Source of the DNA: Rhodopirellula islandica
GTDB lineage: Bacteria; Planctomycetota; Planctomycetia; Pirellulales; Pirellulaceae
Reading direction: 5' to 3'
DNA length: 64,000 nt
Assembly (NCBI RefSeq): GCF_001027925.1
Contig: NZ_LECT01000017.1
Span: forward strand, 186,001 to 250,000
Numbering within the stretch: the first letter of the stretch is position 1; every line of letters starts with the position of its first letter. A model generated the notes under the pieces. The model saw only the letters and a program-made list of their open reading frames with translations. It had not been told where the DNA came from and made no database searches. This document shows, piece after piece, positions 18,695 to 26,321 of this stretch. The position numbers and the translations under genes were made by a program.

Positions 18695-20665
18695 ATGATC
18701 CCACCCCGGTTGCCTGCACTCTCGCAATGGCTTGGCTTCGCTGAAAGGCGAAAGCAGGCTTCGTGTGATGAGATCCTTCCATCGGCGAAGACACTCGCCT
18801 GTGCAATCAGTTCACTCAGTGACAGTGAACTGCGTTGGCATGCGAATTTGTTGCGAGATCAACAAACGGGTCCCCATTCCGCATGTTTGAGTGAGCGTTC
18901 GGGGAATCAAGATTCGCAACTCACAACTCATGCGATGGCCTTTGCGGTTGCTGCGATTCAGCGGCAACTTGGTTACACGGTCTACGACGTTCAACTCCAA
19001 GCCGCTCTGGTGATGTCCAGCGGCCAGATCGCTGAAATGCAAACCGGCGAAGGAAAAACGATCACCGGCGCGGTCGCGACGATCATTCATGCGATGCGTC
19101 ACCAGCAGGTTCATGTTGCAACGTCCAATGCCTACCTTGCCCGCCGTGACTGGGAATTGCTCGCCCCCGTTTTTGATCGGCTGGCGCTGAGTTCGGGGCA
19201 TTCATCAGCCGATCAGTCCCCCCGTGAAAAGCGGGCCGCTTATCAGTGCGACATTGTTTTCGCGACGGGATATCAGTTTGGATTTGACTACCTACGCGAT
19301 CAAATCACGCTCGCCGCTCAACCGCGCAAGCAACTTGGACAATCCATTCGCGAATCACTGCGTGGGCAATCCGATCCGCAGCAGTTGCGTTGCCAAACGC
19401 GACATCAAGTTGCGATCGTGGATGAAATCGATAGTGTTCTGATCGACGAGGCCATGACACCGTTGGTTTTGTCGCAGCAACGCCCGCAGGTCCGCGACAA
19501 TTCGCTCGTGTCTTCCCCTGACAATGAATCGTCCCACCAGACCAGTGTCTTCGATGCGGCGCGAGCTTGCATGCAGACGCTGGTTCCAGGCACCAATTTT
19601 CAGGTCGATTCGCTGCAGCAAACCGTTCAACTTACGGAACTGGGAATTCAACGAGCCTTTGAATGGTTGCAGACGCGCCGGATCAAATTGTCCATGCCAT
19701 GGCCGAACTACATTCAAACCGCATTGCGAGCGGAGTGTCTGCTGACCCGCGACATCGACTACGTCGTGCGGGATGGAAAAGTGCAGATCGTCGATTCCTC
19801 CACCGGCCGGATCGTGCCCGACCGGCAATGGAGGTCAGGATTGCACCAAGCGGTGGAAACAAAAGAGCACGTCCCATTGAGCGAATCACGGCGCACGCAG
19901 GCGCGCATGTCCCGGCAACGCTACTTCGCTCGCTACGAAACCTTGTGCGGGATGACGGGCACCGCGTCGGGACACGAACGGGAATGGAAACAATCGTATG
20001 CCTTGAAAGTGCATGCCATCCCGACGCGTCTTCCCTGCAAACGACGCGTCGAGCCCACGCTCTATTTTGCTGACCACACACAGAAACTCGCCCGCCTTGC
20101 GGATGAGGTCTCAGAACATCACCAGATCGGGCAACCCATTCTGATCGGCACTCGAAATATTTTGCAAACCAAGCAAGTCTCCAAAGCTCTTATGCAAGCC
20201 GGTTTGAACCATCACCTTCTGAACGGCGTGCAAGACGAAACCGAAGCGGCTCTGATCGCCGCGGCGGGAACGTCTTCCGCGATCACGGTGGCAACCAACA
20301 TGGCAGGTCGTGGCACCGACATTTCGGTTGACGAAAGAGCACTGGCCGCTGGGGGGCTGCACGTCATCGGGCTGGAACGAAACCTGTCCGCTCGAATCGA
20401 TCGCCAATTGCTAGGACGGGCCGCACGCCAAGGACAACCCGGCAGCGGTCGGTTCTATGTGTCCGCCGACGACGAATTGGTTCAACGACACGACCCTGGA
20501 TTGCAATCGATCCTAAGCCGATTGAAGTCACCAATCCCAAACGAGGCCTGGGATCGCCGAATCCAACAATTGCAAACCATCGCGGAACGAGAAAACTTTC
20601 GCATTCGAAAACAGACCGCCCAACAAGAGGAATGGCTCGATGAACTTCGCCAACAGGTCGCCTGA
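18695..20665 (+). CDS. SecA-like ATPase truncated in the helical scaffold domain
   Basis: 656 residues from ATG 18695 (the open frame can begin at 18587). The SecA motor is well preserved: QAALVMSSGQIAEMQTGEGK with Walker A around residue 118, THAMAF upstream, FGFDYLRDQ, the DEAD-like VDEIDSVLIDEA around 242, MTGTASG, and NBD2 with ATNMAGRGTDI, GLHVIGLERN and RQLLGRAARQGQPG. A preprotein-binding-like insertion lies between. After NBD2 only the start of the long scaffold helix remains (ERENFRIRKQTAQQEEWLDE aligns with ARNFDIRKQLLEYDDVL of housekeeping SecA). The two-helix finger, wing, C-terminal linker and zinc-binding SEC-C tail are absent. It overlaps the next adaptor gene by 26 bases. It is probably a specialised motor rather than the housekeeping SecA. 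Confidence 0.88.
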   Translation: MIPPRLPALSQWLGFAERRKQASCDEILPSAKTLACAISSLSDSELRWHANLLRDQQTGPHSACLSERSGNQDSQLTTHAMAFAVAAIQRQLGYTVYDVQLQAALVMSSGQIAEMQTGEGKTITGAVATIIHAMRHQQVHVATSNAYLARRDWELLAPVFDRLALSSGHSSADQSPREKRAAYQCDIVFATGYQFGFDYLRDQITLAAQPRKQLGQSIRESLRGQSDPQQLRCQTRHQVAIVDEIDSVLIDEAMTPLVLSQQRPQVRDNSLVSSPDNESSHQTSVFDAARACMQTLVPGTNFQVDSLQQTVQLTELGIQRAFEWLQTRRIKLSMPWPNYIQTALRAECLLTRDIDYVVRDGKVQIVDSSTGRIVPDRQWRSGLHQAVETKEHVPLSESRRTQARMSRQRYFARYETLCGMTGTASGHEREWKQSYALKVHAIPTRLPCKRRVEPTLYFADHTQKLARLADEVSEHHQIGQPILIGTRNILQTKQVSKALMQAGLNHHLLNGVQDETEAALIAAAGTSSAITVATNMAGRGTDISVDERALAAGGLHVIGLERNLSARIDRQLLGRAARQGQPGSGRFYVSADDELVQRHDPGLQSILSRLKSPIPNEAWDRRIQQLQTIAERENFRIRKQTAQQEEWLDELRQQVA

Positions 20666-21596
20666 GAGCAAACATGCCCGTCCAATGCCGTTGTCCCCCA
20701 GAATGCGACTCAATCCATCGGTGTTTGCTGTCCTGATGCCGGCAACGTTGCTGCTGGCAATGTCAGTGTTCGCAAATTGCGTCCAGGCCGAGATTCCTTC
20801 CGGTCGATCCCCCGAGTCGTTTTCTGAACCCTTGGAAACGATTGACTTGGCCGCAGCAGAACCTGGTGTTGTGGATACGTTGGCCGTTCGCGAAGGCGAC
20901 GCGGTCAAGACGGGGGATTTGATTTGCCAACTTCGCTGCGATGTGCTCAAGGCGACTCGTCATGCCACGCTGACCAAGATCAATGCGACCGGCAAACGCG
21001 AGGCAGCGGCAGCAACGCTTTCCCATCACCAAAACCATTTGAATCAACTTCAAGCGTTGCTTGCGAAGAACCATGCCAACGATCAGGAAGTTGCCGACGC
21101 CCAATTCAACGTTCAGATCGCGGAAGCACAGTTGCAAACGGTCGACGATGAACGAGCGACGTTGCGAGCCGAGTTGGAACAGATCGAGGCACAGATCGCC
21201 CGCCGCCAAATCATCGCTCCCACCGATGGCATTATTTTGCAATTGCCAGCGCGGGTTGGCGAACGAGTCGGCACCTCTGACTCTCCCGTCGCCCAATTGG
21301 TCGTGTTGAACAAACTCCGTGTGCGGTATCACCTCACCACCGTTCAAGCGGCTCAATTGTCGGTTGGATCGCAACAAACGCTGACCTTTCCTGACTTCGG
21401 CACGCACGCGATTGGAACGGTTGACTTCATCGCCCCGACCACCGATCCCAGCAGCGGAACGGTTCGCGTGGAACTGTTGATCGACAATGCCAACAGACGG
21501 CATCGATCGGGAGTTCGGTGTCAGTTGAAGTTGCCGGATGCATCCCATGCCGAACCGATGCAGGCAACTGTCCTGCATCGACGCTCTCCCCAATGA
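20640..21596 (+). CDS. HlyD/RND-type periplasmic adaptor protein
   Basis: 318 residues. Basic N-terminus then a membrane-spanning or signal segment (VFAVLMPATLLLAMSVFANC). The biotinyl-lipoyl half-motifs are VVDTLAVREGDAVKTGDLIC and RRQIIAPTDGIILQLPARVG, separated by a coiled-coil hairpin (about residues 95-195, for example NHLNQLQALLAKNHANDQEV). A beta-barrel segment (LRVRYHLTTVQAAQLSVG) follows. The architecture is that of membrane-fusion adaptors joining an inner-membrane machine to TolC. The start overlaps the SecA-like gene by 26 bases, and its end overlaps the longest frame of the next gene, so translation is probably coupled. Confidence 0.88.
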   Translation: MNFANRSPESKHARPMPLSPRMRLNPSVFAVLMPATLLLAMSVFANCVQAEIPSGRSPESFSEPLETIDLAAAEPGVVDTLAVREGDAVKTGDLICQLRCDVLKATRHATLTKINATGKREAAAATLSHHQNHLNQLQALLAKNHANDQEVADAQFNVQIAEAQLQTVDDERATLRAELEQIEAQIARRQIIAPTDGIILQLPARVGERVGTSDSPVAQLVVLNKLRVRYHLTTVQAAQLSVGSQQTLTFPDFGTHAIGTVDFIAPTTDPSSGTVRVELLIDNANRRHRSGVRCQLKLPDASHAEPMQATVLHRRSPQ

Positions 21597-21705
21597 CCCT
21601 TTCCTGCTGAATCCTTCGCATCGCGAAAATCGATTTGCCTGGGAAACCATAGTGCTTCACCAAGCCACCGCTCCTTCTGAAACAGTTCTGCCCCGCTCGA
21701 TCAAT

Positions 21706-23274
21706 ATGCCTGTCATCACACCATCCAGTGGAACTGCTTTTCAAGCAATTCCACCTGAGAGTCTCACTGCACAAGATTCCGGCACACCGCAGCACCGCAT
21801 TGATTCGGCGCAGGTTCGTAGCACGGAATCCGCCTCCGAATTCGCTGAACTGCAGTGGCAGATTGACGCCACCGCCGCGATCGCTGAATTGATGTCGAAG
21901 ATCGCATCGGCACGCCGTCTGGACGAGGCCCATTTGATTGTTGCGAATGCATTGCGAGAGTTCTTGGGAGCCGATGTGGTGGCAGTCGGGACTGTGAATC
22001 CAGGCTCTTCGCTGGTGCGTGTCCGTAGCGTTTCCGATGTGTCATCGATCGACGAAAGTTCGCAAGTTTCGCAACAGTTCGAGCAAGCAATGTCGGAAAG
22101 TATCGTGCGTTTTCGAGAACAACTTGCACGCACGACGGTGGTCGATCCAGACTCCGAACACGTGGCTTTGATGCAATTGGCTCACGAACGGTTGCTAAGC
22201 GTGACGGGGACGCAGTGCGCCGTCTCGTGCCCCCTGTTCTCCCAACTTGGTCCGCAGCAGACTCCGTCCGACCCTGAGCATCGAGAACTCAGTGCCACGC
22301 AAAGCGACCCCGTCGCGGTCTGGACAGCCCTTTTCCGGCAACGTCCAACGGAGCTGGATCGCTGGAAATATTTTGCCAACGCCTGCCAACAACCGCTGGG
22401 CGAATCATTGGCAGTCGCCGGACGGGCCTGCGAAGGCCCACTGGCCCGACTTCGACGTGTGGTGAGCGAGTCTTCCGCTTGGACCCGCAAGAAAATGGTG
22501 CTTGGTGGTTCCTTGGCGATTGCTTTGGCCATGACGATTCCGATCCCGCATCGGGTTGGCTGTGTTTCCGTACTGCAGCCGGTCGAACAACGGTTCGCCG
22601 TCGCTCCCCATGACGGGATCCTCGAACAAGCCATGGTGCGAGCGGGTGAGCAGGTTCACACCGGGCAACTGCTGGCTGAAATGGATGCAACCGATCTTCG
22701 ATTGCAGATCGCGGACGTGACGGCTCAAAAGGAACGAGCAGAAAAGAAACGCGATCTTCATCGAGCCAGCGGTGATGCCGCATCGACCCAGTTGGCTGAA
22801 TTGGAAACCGATGAATTGGCCGCCCAGTTGGCATTGCTTGAGCATCGTGCAGCTCATCGACAGATCGTCAGCAGCATCGATGGGATTGTGTTGCGGAGCG
22901 AGTTGGACGAAGCCCGCGGTGTGCCTGTCCGAACTGGCGATGTCCTGATGCAAGTTGCACCGCTGGAAACATTGCGAGCTGAGCTCGAAATCGCCCCTGC
23001 AGATCTCGCCCATATCAAGCTGGGGCAAACCGTCAGTTTGGTCCCCGACGGCAATCCACTGCACCGGGTCCAAGGGACGATTGATACCATCCGCCAAGCG
23101 TCGGAAGTTCGGGAAGGTCGCAACGTGTTCCTGGCGACTGTCACGATCGACAACCACGACGGTCGCTTGCGTCCTGGGATGAAGAGCCGGACCAAGGTCG
23201 ACGCCGGCTATCGAGCCAGTGGTTGGGTGCTGTTTCACAGCGCGATCGAGAAAACTTACGGGATGCTGCGATGA
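21706..23274 (+). CDS. GAF-like domain fused to a membrane-anchored HlyD adaptor
   Basis: 522 residues from ATG 21706; the open frame extends upstream to 21538, but that part overlaps the previous gene and has no domain. Residues about 40-210 resemble a GAF-type sensor fold (IAELMSKIASARRLDEAHLI, ALREFLGADVVAVGTV, TGTQCAVSCPL). A transmembrane helix follows at about 265-282 (GGSLAIALAMTIPIPHRVG). The periplasmic half carries lipoyl half-motifs (AVAPHDGILEQAMVRAGEQV, RQIVSSIDGIVLRSELDE), a short coiled coil and a beta-barrel (LRAELEIAPADLAHIKLGQT). A cytoplasmic sensor joined to an export adaptor suggests regulated assembly or secretion; this is inference. Its stop overlaps the next start (ATGA). 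Confidence 0.82.
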   Translation: MPVITPSSGTAFQAIPPESLTAQDSGTPQHRIDSAQVRSTESASEFAELQWQIDATAAIAELMSKIASARRLDEAHLIVANALREFLGADVVAVGTVNPGSSLVRVRSVSDVSSIDESSQVSQQFEQAMSESIVRFREQLARTTVVDPDSEHVALMQLAHERLLSVTGTQCAVSCPLFSQLGPQQTPSDPEHRELSATQSDPVAVWTALFRQRPTELDRWKYFANACQQPLGESLAVAGRACEGPLARLRRVVSESSAWTRKKMVLGGSLAIALAMTIPIPHRVGCVSVLQPVEQRFAVAPHDGILEQAMVRAGEQVHTGQLLAEMDATDLRLQIADVTAQKERAEKKRDLHRASGDAASTQLAELETDELAAQLALLEHRAAHRQIVSSIDGIVLRSELDEARGVPVRTGDVLMQVAPLETLRAELEIAPADLAHIKLGQTVSLVPDGNPLHRVQGTIDTIRQASEVREGRNVFLATVTIDNHDGRLRPGMKSRTKVDAGYRASGWVLFHSAIEKTYGMLR

Positions 23275-25406
23275 ACGGATACGATTCCCAATCTTTTGAA
23301 CTGGCCAACGCTCACTTGCAGCGACGCGATGGACTGAGCGTCCGCTTGCATGAATCGCGAGGGGAAGCGACCTACTTGGTAAGCGATGGGGTGTCCTCGA
23401 ATTTCCATCAATTGGGGAGCGCACAGTATGCGTTTCTCTCCGCCCTGGATGGCAAGACTAGCCTGGAAGAAGTGACGGGGCGGATCGCCAGTGAACTTCC
23501 CAAATTGGCACTGACGGCCAGCCAAGCCGAACAGACCGCTCGGTACCTGCTCGATCATCAACTCATCTTTGCAGTCGATGCGAATGGTGAACCACTCAAT
23601 GCCACGAATCGTTTGCAGCGGCAATCGGAACGCGCCGCACAACAACGCAAACAAGAGAATGCCAATCCGCTGTTCCTGAAGTTTCCGCTGGGCAATCCAA
23701 CACGCCTGCTGAACGCGATCGTTCCGTGGACGCAATGGCTGTTTGCGCCCGCCTGCATTGTCTTCGCAATTGCCTTGGGCCTGATTGCGATGGCGAGATT
23801 GTGGCAGAACGCAGATGAACTTGCCGTCAGCCTGCAAGGAGTCATCTCCCCGACATCCGGGATTTGGTTGGCGGTGACCTTCGTCGGGTTGAAGATCGTT
23901 CACGAACTGGGGCACGCCATCGCCTGTCGTCGGCTTGGCGGCACCGTTCGCGAAACCGGAGTCGTGTTCATTCTGTTCGTCCCCATTCCCTATGTGGACG
24001 TCACGTCCGCGTGGGACTTTCCGTCCAAGCAACAACGGATGCTCGTTTCGGCTGCGGGGATGATGGTCGAAATGATGGTGGCGTCCTTGGCTGCGATTGC
24101 TTGGTCATTGAGTCACGATCCTGTCGTGCGGTTTCATCTGACAAATTGGATGTTGATGGGAACGCTCACGACGGTTCTCTTCAACGCGAATTTCCTGATG
24201 CGTTTTGACGGCTATTTTTTGCTCTCCGACGCCATAGGAATCCCCAATCTCGCTGCCCTTTCTCGGCAATGTGTTCAGGCTAGGTTGAAACAACTGTTGT
24301 TGGGATCAACGAGCAAACTTCCCGCTGACATGATGCAACATCAGACGGTGCTGATGTCTTACGGTGTCGCCGCGATGATTTGGCGATGGATCGTTTGCAT
24401 GGGACTCGCCGTAGCCGCATCGAAACTGTTCAACGGCTTTGGTTTGATTCTGGCAATCGCGAGTTTGGTGGCATGGTTTGGCCGTCCAGCGATGGGGATT
24501 CTAAAATCGTTGGTGGCCGATACCGTGGAAGGTGCCAGTGCTCGGCGGACGCTCGTGCGCCGCACGGTTCCCTCATTGCTCGGGATCGTGGTCTTGATGT
24601 GTCTCACGCCATGGCCGGGGCGAGTTTCCTCGCCCGCGGTGGTCCGGTTCCATCAAGCGGAAATCGTGCGGGCTCAGACAACTGGCTTTGTCGATCAAAT
24701 TTTGGTGCAACCAGGCCAATTCGTTCATGCGAATCAACCCATCGCCAAACTGAAGAACCAAGCTCTCGTCACCGAGATCGAATCGTTGCAAAGCCAAGTC
24801 GATGCCGCACGCATTCGTGCACGGCGAGAATGGGCGGATGGAAAGATTGCCTCGCATCATGCCGAAGTCGCGGTTGCGGACTCGCTGCAGAGTCGATTGA
24901 ACAACCGTCGCGAACGTTTGGAATTGCTCACCATCCGCGCCGGTTCCTCCGGACGAGTCATGCTGCCGCCGCAAACCGCGTCGTTAGATGATTGGCTGGG
25001 ACGATATGCTCGGGAAGGAACGGAACTGGCCAGGGTCGTTGATCCCGCGAGGAAAGAACTGCTCGTCAGCATCGGACAATCCGATCGAAATACATTTGCC
25101 GAATGCGTCAACGAGATCGTCGAGTTCGTGCCTCACTCGGCCCTGCCAGTCACTTCGGCAAGGCTCGAACGAGTCGAGCCCACCGCAACTGATCAAACCG
25201 ATCCTCGCCTCACTGCATCGGCTGGTGGTCCGTTGACCGAACACAGGATCGCCACCGAGACACGCTTGATTGCCCCCCGATTTGAGGCTGTGGTCAAGCT
25301 CGATCCACAGGCATCGATCCAACTCGCCAGCGGCTTGACCGGCCAAGTCCGCCTGGATCGTCGCCCCCGTTCCATCGCGGGCTATCTGTTGATGAAATTC
25401 CTCTGA
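23271..25406 (+). CDS. PqqD-like / M50 site-2-protease-like / HlyD fusion protein
   Basis: 711 residues from ATG 23271, sharing ATGA with the preceding stop. N-terminal about 100 residues resemble a PqqD-type peptide-binding winged helix (QYAFLSALDGKTSLEEVTGR), tentative. A multi-pass membrane domain follows, with the zinc-protease motif HELGH at 211-215 and the second metal motif region NFLMRFDGYFLL near 307-318, both intact, as in peptidase family M50. After further membrane helices, residues about 460-610 form an HlyD-like adaptor (FVDQILVQPGQFVHANQPIA, coiled coil, LLTIRAGSSGRVML). M50/HlyD fusions are known near export systems, where they are thought to process or gate substrate. Here it closes the cluster and could mature the giant surface protein (inference). 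Confidence 0.85.
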   Translation: MNGYDSQSFELANAHLQRRDGLSVRLHESRGEATYLVSDGVSSNFHQLGSAQYAFLSALDGKTSLEEVTGRIASELPKLALTASQAEQTARYLLDHQLIFAVDANGEPLNATNRLQRQSERAAQQRKQENANPLFLKFPLGNPTRLLNAIVPWTQWLFAPACIVFAIALGLIAMARLWQNADELAVSLQGVISPTSGIWLAVTFVGLKIVHELGHAIACRRLGGTVRETGVVFILFVPIPYVDVTSAWDFPSKQQRMLVSAAGMMVEMMVASLAAIAWSLSHDPVVRFHLTNWMLMGTLTTVLFNANFLMRFDGYFLLSDAIGIPNLAALSRQCVQARLKQLLLGSTSKLPADMMQHQTVLMSYGVAAMIWRWIVCMGLAVAASKLFNGFGLILAIASLVAWFGRPAMGILKSLVADTVEGASARRTLVRRTVPSLLGIVVLMCLTPWPGRVSSPAVVRFHQAEIVRAQTTGFVDQILVQPGQFVHANQPIAKLKNQALVTEIESLQSQVDAARIRARREWADGKIASHHAEVAVADSLQSRLNNRRERLELLTIRAGSSGRVMLPPQTASLDDWLGRYAREGTELARVVDPARKELLVSIGQSDRNTFAECVNEIVEFVPHSALPVTSARLERVEPTATDQTDPRLTASAGGPLTEHRIATETRLIAPRFEAVVKLDPQASIQLASGLTGQVRLDRRPRSIAGYLLMKFL

Positions 25407-25604
25407 GTCCTCCATCCATCGTCGAGGAATCCGATGGACACTATCGCGAGAATCAAAGGAGCAGACCTTTGGCTCGCGTTCTGCCGTCAAATTGTCCGTT
25501 GAGATCGATAAGAGGTCGCAACGTCTGGGAAGAGCGCAAGGGTGGGTGGAGCGAAATGCCCCCATTGGATGGCCAGGTCCGAAAACGCGACCTATTGTTT
25601 TAGG

Positions 25605-25733
25605 CCGGTCGGCAGGAGGCAGGAGTCTTTCGGCATTGAAACTGTTTTGGCGATCGTTGTTGCTCTTCGGAACAACCGCGGCAAATGCCCAATCGGCTCA
25701 CATGCTTGTGCCCGATCATTCCTGCTGACCGAC
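25605..25733. repeat. MITE-like intergenic repeat, copy 1
   Basis: Left end GGTCGGCAGGAGGCAGGAG then TCTTTCGGCATT; right end CCCGATCATTCCTGCTGACC. Core contains GCCCAATCGGCTCACATG. It is a diverged copy of the family best seen at 39511-39637 and 55038-55561. It occupies most of the 360-base gap after the M50/HlyD gene; the rest of that gap holds nothing recognisable. Confidence 0.65.
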
Positions 25734-25769
25734 TTTGAATCAGAACAAACTTGACCCGATGCGAGCAAG

Positions 25770-26147
25770 ATGATGAAACAAGCGATTGGATTTGTTGGCG
25801 GCGTTGCCATTTTGGCGTGCCTGGCGATTTGGATGCCTGAGTACATGGAGGCCCGGGAAAGCCAGGAAGGTCATCGGGTCAATCTCGTATCAAATCAAAG
25901 CGGTGGAACTTCGGACCCCGAATTCGTTGCGTTCTGGGAATCGATTCATCGGGATCGACTGCTCGAGTATGTTGATCGATACAACGAGACCGGGCAGGTG
26001 GATCTGGACTCGCTTGCAAAGTGCGCCGATTTTGACGCCTATTCGGCTTACTTGCGAATCTCGAAGCTTGAGTCTGTCAAGAAGTTTGAATATGCGTTGC
26101 GTTTCACAGACAGCCTGTTGGAATTTCAAGACCGATTGACGCGTTGA
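25770..26147 (+). CDS. Small membrane-anchored or secreted protein of unknown function
   Basis: 125 residues. A hydrophobic N-terminal segment (IGFVGGVAILACLAIWMP) could be a signal anchor or uncleaved signal peptide. The remainder is polar and helical (ESIHRDRLLEYVDRYNETG, CADFDAYSAYLRISKLESVK). I recognise no family. Two consecutive ATGs follow GAGCAAG. It sits between the export cluster and the endonuclease/exonuclease/phosphatase gene, separated from the former by a repeat, so no operon link is evident. Confidence 0.55.
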   Translation: MMKQAIGFVGGVAILACLAIWMPEYMEARESQEGHRVNLVSNQSGGTSDPEFVAFWESIHRDRLLEYVDRYNETGQVDLDSLAKCADFDAYSAYLRISKLESVKKFEYALRFTDSLLEFQDRLTR

Positions 26148-26321
26148 TGCGTCGAGTTGATCGCTCGGCATGGGATTGTCGGATGACTGGAGTGGTTCCG
26201 TGTTTGGAGTGGAATGCCGATCGCGAGGGGACCGAGCCTTCCGTTCTTGGAGGATCAATGTGTCACGTGGTATCGTTTCGGGCGAAGAACTAGCTGCACG
26301 AGTACCACCCCGGATCCAGTG

